Assembly: GCF_014851685.1 (NCBI RefSeq)
Contig: NZ_JACVAC010000010.1
Span: forward strand, 124,001 to 188,000
Reading direction: 5' to 3'
Length of the DNA stretch: 64,000 bases
Origin: Pseudomonas sp. PDM05
GTDB taxonomy: Bacteria; Pseudomonadota; Gammaproteobacteria; Pseudomonadales; Pseudomonadaceae
Shown: one piece after another, positions 24,459-32,267 of the stretch
How positions within the stretch are numbered: the stretch's first letter is position 1
Layout of the letters: each line of letters begins with the position of its first letter
Notes under the pieces: generated by a model
The model's input: the letters and a program-made list of their open reading frames with translations, nothing else
What the model was told of the DNA's origin: nothing
The model's database searches: none
Position numbers and translations under genes: made by a program

Positions 24459-24545
24459 GTGGGAGCGGGCTTGCTCGCGAAAGCGGAGTGTCAGTCACTT
24501 AAATTTTTCTGACTCACCGCATTCGCGAGCAAGCCCGCTCCCACA
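24459..24545. repeat. REP doublet between cdhA and cdhB
   Basis: Inverted pair of the CGGGCTTGCTCGCGAA type, GTGGG ends outward, with an AT-rich spacer. It starts 5 bases after the cdhA stop. Confidence 0.9.
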
Positions 24546-24566
24546 TTTTTTGACCGAGTACATGCC

Positions 24567-25052
24567 ATGCCTGCATTAACCACTTATACGACGCAAATCC
24601 ACCCCGACTGGGTGGACTACAACGGCCACCTGCGCGACGCGTTCTACCTGCTGATCTTCAGCTACGCCACCGACGCGCTGATGGACAGCCTCGGCCTGGA
24701 CAGCACCCACCGCGAAGCCAGCGGCCACTCGCTGTTCACCCTGGAGTTGCACCTGAACTACCTGCACGAAGTGAAACTCGGCGCCGACGTCGAGGTGCAT
24801 ACCCAACTCATCGCCCATGACGCCAAGCGCCTGCATCTCTACCACAGCCTGCATCCGGTCGGCGGCGATAAGGAACTGGCGGGCAACGAACAGATGCTGC
24901 TGCACGTCGACCTCAAAGGGCCCCATGCGACAGCGTTTAGCGAGGCCACCCTGCAACGCCTTTCGGCGATCTGCCTGGAGCAGGCCGACTTGCCGCGCCC
25001 TGCCCTGCTCGGCCGGGTCATCGGCATAAAAAAAGCCCCGATCAAGCCGTGA
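24567..25052 (+). CDS. cdhB: Betainyl-CoA thioesterase CdhB (hotdog fold)
   Basis: A 161-residue 4-hydroxybenzoyl-CoA-thioesterase-like protein. HPDWVDYNGHLRDAFY carries the aspartate and tyrosine typical of this active site, followed by the hotdog helix and HSLFTLELHLNYLHEVKLG. In this operon it should release glycine betaine from betainyl-CoA, the last step of carnitine-to-betaine conversion. Its stop lies in the loop of a terminator-like hairpin. Confidence 0.85.
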   Translation: MPALTTYTTQIHPDWVDYNGHLRDAFYLLIFSYATDALMDSLGLDSTHREASGHSLFTLELHLNYLHEVKLGADVEVHTQLIAHDAKRLHLYHSLHPVGGDKELAGNEQMLLHVDLKGPHATAFSEATLQRLSAICLEQADLPRPALLGRVIGIKKAPIKP

Positions 25053-25074
25053 CGAGATCGAGGCATAAGGTTTT
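25035..25074 (+). terminator. Hairpin at the end of the carnitine operon
   Basis: GCCCCGATC (25035-25043) pairs with GATCGAGGC (25056-25064) with one mismatch, followed by TTTT at 25071. The cdhB stop codon is in the loop. An A-run on the left would give a T-run on the other strand. Confidence 0.4.
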
Positions 25075-25275
25075 GTGTGAGCTGTACATCCCGAGGGTGA
25101 CCAAACCGTCAAGCTGCTTGCTTGAACCCAGTGTGCCCATTAGTGCCGTCGGCAAATGGCCCGAAAACGACATGCTCATAGCCATCTGAGCCATTCGTGC
25201 AATCTGCCCTTGCCGCCCCCTTGAGTGGCTACCAGAATCGAGGTCAAACCCGTTCCCTTCACCAGGATAAACGTC

Positions 25276-25539
25276 ATGATGCATGCGGATTTGATTGACC
25301 AGGATGACCTGCTGGGCCAGTTGCGCTCACTGGGTTTCGAAGTCTCCAGCGGCTCTACCGCCGAGCAGGCCTGCGAGTGTGCGGTGCGTGGCTTGAGCGA
25401 GGCGCGGGCCAAGGCACTGAAGGGGATGGTGGAGCAGATGTACACCGGCAGCGCGACGATCTTGCCGGCGGTGCGCCAGGCCATCGATAAGCAGTTGCTC
25501 CCGGCCCTGATGCAGTTCAAGCAGAACTCCGGGGCCTGA
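25276..25539 (+). CDS. Small conserved-looking protein, function unknown
   Basis: An 87-residue soluble protein, acidic at the start (DLIDQDDLLGQLRSLGFEVS) and mainly helical, with CECAVRGLSEARAKALKG in the middle. AGGA lies about 9 bases before ATG 25276 (a second ATG follows directly). Codon use is typical of neighbours. It lies between cdhB and gbdR, roughly where P. aeruginosa has PA5381. I do not recognise a family. Confidence 0.6.
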   Translation: MMHADLIDQDDLLGQLRSLGFEVSSGSTAEQACECAVRGLSEARAKALKGMVEQMYTGSATILPAVRQAIDKQLLPALMQFKQNSGA

Positions 25540-25545
25540 TGAAGC

Positions 25546-25633
25546 GCATTCGCGAGCAAGCCCGCTCCCACATTCGACTGCATTCCAGGGTTGGAACTCG
25601 GTCGAATGTGGGAGCGGGCTTGCTCGCGAATGC
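25546..25633. repeat. REP doublet, reversed configuration
   Basis: Two CGGGCTTGCTCGCGAA-type units inverted so that the TGTGGG ends face inward. Lies between the small gene and the gbdR stop. Confidence 0.9.
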
Positions 25634-25645
25634 AGGCGCCTGGGT

Positions 25646-26749
25646 CTAGAGCCTTACGCTGGCAAACGTCGACTCATTGCGCGCCTGGCTCAACGCCGAC
25701 ATCGGTCCCGACAACGGTGACAGCACCAAGGCCGGCGGAATCGGCATCATCGCCACCTGTTGGGTCGTGTTGGAGCCCACACGTTCATCCCGTGGTGGAA
25801 TGCCGAAGTATTCGCGGTAGCACTTGGAGAAGTGCGGCGTGGAGACAAACCCACACACCGACGCCACTTCGATGATCGACATCGGCGTTTGCTTGAGCAG
25901 CTGCCGCGCACGGATCAAACGCAACTTCAGGTAGTAACGCGACGGCGAGCAGTGCAGGTACTTCTGGAACAGCCGCTCCAGCTGGCGCCGCGATACGGCG
26001 ACGTACACCGCCAACTCATCCAGGTCGATCGGCTCTTCCAGATTGGCCTCCATCAACGCGACGATTTCCTGCAGCTTCGGCTGGTTGGTGCCGAGCATGT
26101 GCTTGAGCGGCACGCGCTGGTGATCCTGCTCGTTGCGGATGCGTTCGTACACAAACATCTCGGAGATCGCGGCCGACAGTTCACGCCCGTGATCGCGGCT
26201 GATCAGGTGCAGCATCATGTCCAGCGGCGCGGTGCCGCCGGAGCTGGTGAAGCGGTTGCGGTCGAGGGTGAACAGGCGTGTGCTCATGGCCACGCGGGGA
26301 AAGGCTTCCTGCATCGAGGCCAGGCATTCCCAGTGCACGCTGCAATCGAAACCATCGAGCAGACCCGCGCAGGCCAGGGCCCAGCTGCCGGTGCACACGG
26401 CGCCCAGGCGACGCGACTGGCGCGCCTGGCTCTGCAGCCACGACACGTGTTCACGGGTGACGGTACGTTGGATACCCACGCCGCCGCACACGATCACAGT
26501 GTCCAGGGCCGGGGCTTTGTGCATGGAGGCATCGGGAGTGATTTGCAGCCCGTCGCTGGCCCACACTTGGTTGCCGTCGACACTCAGGGTTGTCCAGCGA
26601 TACAACTCGCGACCGGACAGCTGGTTGGCCATGCGCAGGGGTTCGACTGCGGATGCCAGGGAAATCAGCGTGAAATTGTCCAGCAGCAAAAAGCCGATGG
26701 ATTGAGGCGTACGGTTCTGGGGTTGAGCCCCGGAGTTGAACGACGTCAT
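25646..26749 (-). CDS. gbdR: Betaine/dimethylglycine-responsive activator GbdR
   Basis: A 367-residue GlxA/AraC-family regulator, the same length as P. aeruginosa GbdR. The N-terminal DJ-1/PfpI-like domain starts at IGFLLLDNFTLISLASAVEP; the C-terminal DNA-binding part has LDELAVYVAVSRRQLERLFQ and MSIIEVASVCGFVSTPHFSK. GbdR senses glycine betaine and dimethylglycine and activates the betaine catabolic, dgc and cbc genes. ATG 26749 is 8 bases after AGGAG; the ORF also opens at GTG 26752, which is less well spaced. Confidence 0.9.
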   Translation of the reverse strand: MTSFNSGAQPQNRTPQSIGFLLLDNFTLISLASAVEPLRMANQLSGRELYRWTTLSVDGNQVWASDGLQITPDASMHKAPALDTVIVCGGVGIQRTVTREHVSWLQSQARQSRRLGAVCTGSWALACAGLLDGFDCSVHWECLASMQEAFPRVAMSTRLFTLDRNRFTSSGGTAPLDMMLHLISRDHGRELSAAISEMFVYERIRNEQDHQRVPLKHMLGTNQPKLQEIVALMEANLEEPIDLDELAVYVAVSRRQLERLFQKYLHCSPSRYYLKLRLIRARQLLKQTPMSIIEVASVCGFVSTPHFSKCYREYFGIPPRDERVGSNTTQQVAMMPIPPALVLSPLSGPMSALSQARNESTFASVRL

Positions 26750-27267
26750 CACAGTATCTCCTCACACAAAGCGGGTGATGGCCTCAGGCGAGGCTCTTGT
26801 TATTGCGCTCTTCATCCTTCACGGAGAGAGGCTTTGAATTGACAGAGCAAATGCCATGCCTAAATTTGAATGGCCGTCCAATAACTCCTAAAAACGACGT
26901 TTTGACGCGTCTATATAAGCCCGCGCGAGACGCATGGTTAAGCCCTGAAATGGGCGTAGGAACGGGCCCTCACAGACCGGGTGAGCAGAACGGTAGCACT
27001 TGTGGGAAGGCGCTTTGCGGGCGTAGGAGAAGTCTGTCACCCATGGCACGGGGGACGGGTGGTCGAGGGGTAAATCGTTCGTGAGCTACTTATCTGTTTG
27101 CGACGCGCTAAAAGGTGGCGCTTTTGCTTTGGGTGTGCACTTTGTGAGCAGTGTTGTCTGGACCTCCGCTATCGCAGGCAAGCCAGCTCCCACATTCGAC
27201 CGCATCCTCATGCTGGAACTCGGTCAACTGTGGGAGCTGGCTTGCCTGCGATGGCGGTGTCACTGAC
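26750..27267. other. Long gap between gbdR and the serine dehydratase gene
   Basis: A 518-base stretch that must hold the gbdR promoter (minus strand) and a REP doublet at 27171-27252. Two overlapping open frames (26797-27084 and 27081-27266, plus strand) have no binding sites and unusual composition; I do not call them. The part around 26870-26950 contains ACGACGTTTTGACGCGT, otherwise nothing recognisable. Confidence 0.5.
27171..27252. repeat. REP doublet (CTGGCTTGCCTGCGAT type), reversed configuration
   Basis: ATCGCAGGCAAGCCAGCTCC at the left and its inverted partner at the right, with TGTGGG ends inward. It ends 15 bases before the serine dehydratase stop. Confidence 0.9.
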
Positions 27268-28644
27268 TCAACACTCGACAGCACTCACCGCCAACCCACC
27301 CCGCGACGTCTCTTTGTACTTGTCGTGCATGTCCGCCCCGGTATCGCGCATGGTGCGGATCACCCGGTCCAGCGAGATAAAGTGCTGGCCATCGCCACGC
27401 AACGCCATCTGCGCCGCGTTGATCGCCTTCACCGCCGCAATCGCATTGCGCTCGATGCACGGCACCTGCACCAGCCCGCCCACCGGGTCGCAGGTCAGGC
27501 CGAGGTTGTGTTCCAGGCCGATCTCGGCGGCGTTGCACAGTTGCTCCGGCGTGGCGCCGAGGATTTCCGCCAAGCCGGCGGCAGCCATCGCGCAGGCTGA
27601 ACCCACCTCGCCCTGGCAGCCGACTTCGGCACCGGAGATCGAGGCGTTTTTCTTGCACAGGATGCCCACCGCCGCGGCGCCGAGCAGGTAGTCGACCACA
27701 TTGGCTTCGGTGACTTCTTCGCTGAACTTCATGAAGTAGTGCAGCACCGCCGGGATGATCCCCGCCGCGCCGTTGGTGGGTGCGGTGACCATGCGCCCGC
27801 CAGCGGCGTTTTCTTCGTTGACCGCGAGGGCGAACAGGTTGACCCACTCCATCGCGCTCAACGTCGAGCCGATTACATTGGGCTTGTTCAATTCCTGCAG
27901 GCTGCGGTGCAACTTGGCGGCGCGGCGGCGCACGTTCAGGCCGCCGGGCAAGATGCCTTCGTGCTTGAGGCCTTGCTCCACGCAATCTTGCATGGCGTGC
28001 CAGAGCTTGAGCAGGCCACTGCGGATTTCTTCTTCGGAGCGCCAGACCTTTTCATTGGCCAGCATCAGTTCGGCGACGCGCAGGTTGTGGGTCTTGCACA
28101 GCTGCAACAGCTCCACCGCGCTGGAAAAATCGTAGGGCAGTTCGGTGCGATCCATGTCGGCCACGCCGCTTTGTGCCTGGGCTTCATCCACCACAAAACC
28201 GCCGCCCACCGAATAGTAAGTGTCGCGATGCAACTCGCCGCTGTCGCCGTACACCACAAGGGTCATGGCATTGGGGTGAAACGGCAGGTTTTCGTCGAGC
28301 AGGCGCATGTCGCGGGCCCACACGAAGGGCACCGCCAGGTGTCCGTCCAGCAGCAGGGTGTCGGTTTCGCGCAGGGTGTGAATGCGCTGGCCGATTTGCG
28401 ACGGGTCGATTGCGTCCGGCCACTCGCCCATCAACCCCATGATGGTGGCGGTGTCGCTGCCGTGGCCGATGCCGGTGGCGGACAGGGAGCCATAAAGCTG
28501 AACTTCGACGCGCCGCACTTGTTCCAACAACTCACGTCCACGCAGGCCCTGGACGAACAACGCCGCGGCGCGCATGGGGCCGACGGTGTGAGAACTCGAA
28601 GGCCCGATGCCGATCTTGAACAGGTCGAAAACACTGATAGCCAT
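27268..28644 (-). CDS. sdaB: L-serine ammonia-lyase (iron-sulfur type)
   Basis: A 458-residue single-chain L-serine dehydratase that turns serine into pyruvate and ammonia with a 4Fe-4S cluster. The N-terminus FDLFKIGIGPSSSHTVGPMR is diagnostic. The alpha domain contains APTNGAAGIIPAVLHY, CKKNASISGAEVGCQGEVG and LTCDPVGGLVQVPCIERNA, which supply the cluster cysteines. It lies next to gbdR as sdaB (PA5379) does in P. aeruginosa and drains the serine made from betaine-derived glycine. Confidence 0.9.
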   Translation of the reverse strand: MAISVFDLFKIGIGPSSSHTVGPMRAAALFVQGLRGRELLEQVRRVEVQLYGSLSATGIGHGSDTATIMGLMGEWPDAIDPSQIGQRIHTLRETDTLLLDGHLAVPFVWARDMRLLDENLPFHPNAMTLVVYGDSGELHRDTYYSVGGGFVVDEAQAQSGVADMDRTELPYDFSSAVELLQLCKTHNLRVAELMLANEKVWRSEEEIRSGLLKLWHAMQDCVEQGLKHEGILPGGLNVRRRAAKLHRSLQELNKPNVIGSTLSAMEWVNLFALAVNEENAAGGRMVTAPTNGAAGIIPAVLHYFMKFSEEVTEANVVDYLLGAAAVGILCKKNASISGAEVGCQGEVGSACAMAAAGLAEILGATPEQLCNAAEIGLEHNLGLTCDPVGGLVQVPCIERNAIAAVKAINAAQMALRGDGQHFISLDRVIRTMRDTGADMHDKYKETSRGGLAVSAVEC

Positions 28645-29059
28645 TGCGGTAGAACTCCTCGATAAGCACGGCCAGGCTTGAACGAGGTGCTACGCTCAGA
28701 TCGCCCAGATGGCGGCATCATCAAGCTTTTATCCGCCGTCACGGCGTCTCACACCGACGCACCCATGCTCACTAGCGTCGCTGGCGTGTGATCACCTGTT
28801 TTGGGCGTTTTTTGCGGTGCAGATGGGCAAAAACTGCAGTTTTGCCTTGGGAAAAACCTGTAAGCGACGTCACCGACACTGGATACGACCCTCCCTGTAC
28901 TGGATACGACGCCCCCTGTAGGCGTCAGATTTTCACTGGTACATGATCAGTCTCGACTCGTTTGCAAGGCGCCGTGCCAGAGCAGTTGTCACACGCTCTA
29001 AACGCAACACTTATAAAGCGCGGCGAAGGCCGCCAGAAAAAACACAGGAGTCTAGCCCC
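28645..29059. promoter_or_regulatory. Divergent control region between sdaB and cbcX
   Basis: A 415-base gene-free region. Its main feature is a direct repeat: ACTGGATACGAC at 28878-28889 and again at 28899-28910, a 21-base period. Two helical turns is the usual half-site spacing of AraC-family activators, so this is a good GbdR site candidate for cbcX. A ribosome binding site (ACAGGAG) is at 29044-29050. No gene seen. Confidence 0.55.
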
Positions 29060-30007
29060 ATGAAAGGTTCACCCCAGTTGTTATTGGCCGCCATGCTGAG
29101 TCTGCCAGTCCTGGCGCACGCGGCAGAGCCGGCACAATGTCAGACCGTCAACTTCTCCGATGTCGGCTGGACCGACATCACCGTCACCACGGCGACCACC
29201 AGCGAAATCCTCAAGGGCCTGGGCTACAAGCCGCGCACCACGATGATTTCCGTACCAGTGACCTACAAGTCCCTGGCCGACGGCAAGAACATGGACATCT
29301 TCCTCGGCAACTGGATGCCGACCATGGAAAACGACATCAAGCAGTACCGTGATGCCGGCACCGTGGAAACCGTGCGCGCCAACCTGGAGAACGCCAAGTA
29401 CACCCTGGCGGTCCCCGAAGCGCTGTACAACAAAGGCCTGAAGGACTTCGCCGACATCGCCAAATTCAAGGACGAGCTGGGCGGCAAGATCTACGGCATC
29501 GAGCCGGGCAACGACGGCAACCGCACCATCCAGACACTGATCGACAAAGACGCCTTCGGCCTGAAAACCGCCGGTTTCAAAGTGGTCGAATCCAGCGAAG
29601 CCGGGATGCTCTCCCAGGTTGAGCGCGCCTCCAAGCGTGACCAGGCCATCGTGTTCCTCGGCTGGGAACCGCACCCGATGAACACCCGCTTCAAGATGAA
29701 GTACCTGACCGGCGGGGATGATTCCTTCGGCCCCAACTACGGCCAGGCCACCATCTACACCAACGTGCGCAAGGGCTACACCCAGGAATGCAGCAACGTT
29801 GGCCAGCTCCTGAAAAACCTGTCGTTCACCTTGAACATGGAAAGCACCCTGATGGGTAACGTGCTGGACGACAAGATGAAGCCCGACGCCGCGGCGAAAG
29901 CCTGGCTGCAGAAAAACCCGCAAGTGCTCGACACCTGGCTCGCGGGGGTCACCACCGTTGATGGCAAACCTGGACTGGACGCCGTGAAAGCCTATCTCGC
30001 CAAGTAA
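29060..30007 (+). CDS. cbcX: Choline/betaine-binding periplasmic protein CbcX
   Basis: A 315-residue ABC substrate-binding protein of the ChoX/ProX type. Signal peptide ends near Ala20 (LPVLAHAAEP). The cage residues are in DVGWTDI, LGNWMPTM and LGWEPHPMN, parallel to CaiX, with which it shares the motif KIYGIEPG and VVESSEAGML. The first residues of an upstream open frame are ignored because ACAGGAG directly precedes ATG 29060. First gene of cbcXWV. Confidence 0.9.
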   Translation: MKGSPQLLLAAMLSLPVLAHAAEPAQCQTVNFSDVGWTDITVTTATTSEILKGLGYKPRTTMISVPVTYKSLADGKNMDIFLGNWMPTMENDIKQYRDAGTVETVRANLENAKYTLAVPEALYNKGLKDFADIAKFKDELGGKIYGIEPGNDGNRTIQTLIDKDAFGLKTAGFKVVESSEAGMLSQVERASKRDQAIVFLGWEPHPMNTRFKMKYLTGGDDSFGPNYGQATIYTNVRKGYTQECSNVGQLLKNLSFTLNMESTLMGNVLDDKMKPDAAAKAWLQKNPQVLDTWLAGVTTVDGKPGLDAVKAYLAK

Positions 30008-30019
30008 TTCACCGTTGTC

Positions 30020-30050
30020 CCCGGGGCGGTGCGCTGCCCCGGGATGTTTT
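30020..30050 (+). terminator. Attenuator-like hairpin between cbcX and cbcW
   Basis: Perfect arms CCCGGGGC (30020-30027) and GCCCCGGG (30036-30043) followed by ATGTTTT. It probably allows excess binding protein over permease by partial termination or 3' end protection. Confidence 0.6.
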
Positions 30051-30078
30051 CCCTCTTCGCATGTGGACATTCACTACC

Positions 30079-30924
30079 ATGCTGACTGAACAGAAAATCC
30101 CACTAGGCCAGTACATCGCTGCCTTCGTTGAATGGTTGACCCAACACGGTGCCAACTACTTCGACGCAATCGCATCGACGCTGGAAACGATGATCCACGG
30201 CGTGACGTTCGCGCTGACCTGGTTCAATCCGCTGGCATTGATCGGTCTGATTGCGCTGCTGGCTCATTTTATTCAACGCAAATGGGGCCTGACCGTCTTT
30301 GTCATTGCCTCCTTCCTGCTGATCCTCAACCTGGGGTACTGGCAGGAAACCATGGAGACCCTGGCGCAGGTGCTGTTCGCCACCCTGGTCTGCGTGGTCA
30401 TCGGTGTGCCGCTGGGCATTGTTGCCGCGCACAAACCGATGTTCTACACCATGATGCGGCCGGTACTCGATCTGATGCAGACCGTACCGACCTTCGTCTA
30501 CCTCATCCCTACCCTGACCCTCTTCGGGCTGGGTGTGGTGCCTGGGCTGATTTCCACGGTGGTGTTCGCGATTGCCGCGCCGATCCGCCTGACTTACCTG
30601 GGTATCCGTGATGTACCGCAAGAGTTGATGGACGCCGGCAAGGCCTTTGGCTGCTCGCGCCGTCAGTTGCTCTCGCGCATTGAACTGCCCCACGCCATGC
30701 CGAGCATCGCTGCCGGCATTACCCAATGCATCATGCTGTCGTTGTCGATGGTGGTGATCGCCGCCCTGGTGGGCGCCGATGGCCTCGGCAAACCGGTGGT
30801 CAACGCACTCAACACCGCTGACATCGCCCTGGGCTTTGAAGCCGGCCTGGCAATCGTATTGCTGGCCATCATGCTCGACCGCATCTGCAAACAACCCGAC
30901 GCCAAAGTAGGGGGTGATGCATGA
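30079..30924 (+). CDS. cbcW: Quaternary-amine ABC permease CbcW
   Basis: A 281-residue inner-membrane permease of the ProW/OpuAB type. Several membrane segments are clear (ALIGLIALLAHFI, TVFVIASFLLILNLGYW, LAQVLFATLVCVVIGVPLGI), and the EAA loop reads ELMDAGKAFGCSRRQLLSRI. I prefer ATG 30079 (LTEQKIPLGQYIA start as in the P. aeruginosa protein); ATG 30061 in frame would add six residues. Ends in an ATGA overlap with cbcV. Confidence 0.88.
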   Translation: MLTEQKIPLGQYIAAFVEWLTQHGANYFDAIASTLETMIHGVTFALTWFNPLALIGLIALLAHFIQRKWGLTVFVIASFLLILNLGYWQETMETLAQVLFATLVCVVIGVPLGIVAAHKPMFYTMMRPVLDLMQTVPTFVYLIPTLTLFGLGVVPGLISTVVFAIAAPIRLTYLGIRDVPQELMDAGKAFGCSRRQLLSRIELPHAMPSIAAGITQCIMLSLSMVVIAALVGADGLGKPVVNALNTADIALGFEAGLAIVLLAIMLDRICKQPDAKVGGDA

Positions 30925-32099
30925 GCATTATCCGATTCGACAATGTCGACGTGATCTTCTCCAAAGACCCACGCGAAGCGCTCAAGCTGCTGGACCAGGG
31001 CATGAGCCGTAACGAGATCCTGAAAAAGACCGGGCAGATTGTCGGCGTTGAAAAAGCCAGCCTGGACATCGAGAAAGGCGAGATCTGCGTGCTGATGGGC
31101 CTGTCGGGCTCGGGCAAATCCAGCTTGCTGCGCTGCATCAACGGCCTCAACACCGTGAGCCGCGGCCAACTGTTCGTGGAGCATGAGGGTCGCCAGATCG
31201 ACATCGCTTCCTGCACCCCCGCCGAGCTGAAAATGATGCGTACCAAGCGCATCGCCATGGTGTTCCAGAAGTTCGCCCTGATGCCGTGGCTGACCGTGCG
31301 CGAAAACATCAGCTTCGGCCTGGAGATGCAGGGCCGTCCGGAAAAAGACCGGCGCAAGCTGGTGGACGAAAAGCTCGAACTGGTGGGCCTGACCCAATGG
31401 CGCAACAAGAAGCCGGATGAACTCTCCGGCGGCATGCAACAGCGCGTCGGCCTGGCCCGCGCGTTGGCGATGGACGCCGACATCCTGCTGATGGACGAAC
31501 CCTTCTCCGCCCTCGACCCGCTGATCCGCCAGGGCTTGCAGGACGAGTTGCTGGAACTGCAACGCAAGCTGAGCAAGACCATCGTGTTCGTGAGCCACGA
31601 CCTCGACGAAGCGCTCAAATTGGGCAGCCGTATCGCGATCATGAAAGACGGCAAGATCATCCAGTACAGCGTGCCGGAAGAGATCGTGCTGAACCCGGCG
31701 GATGACTATGTGCGCACCTTCGTCGCGCATACCAACCCACTGAACGTCCTGTGCGGCCGCAGCCTGATGCGCACCCTGGACAACTGCAAGCGCGTCAACG
31801 GTTCGGTGTGCCTGGACCCGGGCGGCGACTCGTGGCTGGACCTGGCCGAAGGCAACACCATCAAGGGTGCTCGCCAGAATGGCGCGGTGATGAATTTGCA
31901 GAACTGGGCACCGGGGCAAGCGGTGGAAGGTTTGAGTCGGTTGCCAACGCTGGTGGATTCGAATATCGGCATGCGTGATGCATTGCAGATTCGGTATCAC
32001 ACGGGGAACAAGCTGGTGTTGCATGACAACAACCAGGTGGTGGGGATCTTGGGGGACAGCGAGCTGTACCACGCCCTGCTAGGCAAGAACCTGGGGTAA
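30921..32099 (+). CDS. cbcV: Quaternary-amine ABC ATPase CbcV
   Basis: A 392-residue ATPase of the ProV type: Walker A LMGLSGSGKSSLL, Q-loop MVFQKFALMPW, signature LSGGMQQRVGLARAL, Walker B ILLMDEPFSALDP and H-loop VSHDLDEA. The C-terminal 120 residues are a CBS-like regulatory part. The N-terminal extension (FSKDPREALKLLDQGMSR) is typical of the osmoprotectant subfamily. With CbcW it forms the core shared by CbcX, CaiX and related binding proteins. Confidence 0.9.
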   Translation: MSIIRFDNVDVIFSKDPREALKLLDQGMSRNEILKKTGQIVGVEKASLDIEKGEICVLMGLSGSGKSSLLRCINGLNTVSRGQLFVEHEGRQIDIASCTPAELKMMRTKRIAMVFQKFALMPWLTVRENISFGLEMQGRPEKDRRKLVDEKLELVGLTQWRNKKPDELSGGMQQRVGLARALAMDADILLMDEPFSALDPLIRQGLQDELLELQRKLSKTIVFVSHDLDEALKLGSRIAIMKDGKIIQYSVPEEIVLNPADDYVRTFVAHTNPLNVLCGRSLMRTLDNCKRVNGSVCLDPGGDSWLDLAEGNTIKGARQNGAVMNLQNWAPGQAVEGLSRLPTLVDSNIGMRDALQIRYHTGNKLVLHDNNQVVGILGDSELYHALLGKNLG

Positions 32100-32117
32100 G
32101 CCACACCGCAAAGCAAA

Positions 32118-32206
32118 TGTGGGAGCGGGCTTGCTCGCGAATGCGGTGTGTCAGACAGCACATCTGCCACTGATACACCGCATTCGCGAGCAAGCCCGCT
32201 CCCACA
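32118..32206. repeat. REP doublet between cbcV and betT
   Basis: Inverted pair of the CGGGCTTGCTCGCGAA type with TGTGGG ends outward, between convergent genes. Confidence 0.92.
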
Positions 32207-32226
32207 TTTTGATCTACGTACAACAT

Positions 32227-32256
32227 AAAAAAAACGGCGCCAGTGACGGCGCCGTT
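32227..32256 (-). terminator. Terminator of betT
   Basis: AACGGCGCC (32233-32241) pairs with GGCGCCGTT (32248-32256); the A-run at 32227-32234 becomes the U-tract on the minus strand. TTCGTTT on the other side could make it work both ways. Confidence 0.85.
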
Positions 32257-32267
32257 CGTTTCAACTA

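Noticed and set aside
26797..27266. Two overlapping small open frames between gbdR and sdaB
   Set aside because: No ribosome binding site, odd residue composition, and the second runs into a REP doublet.
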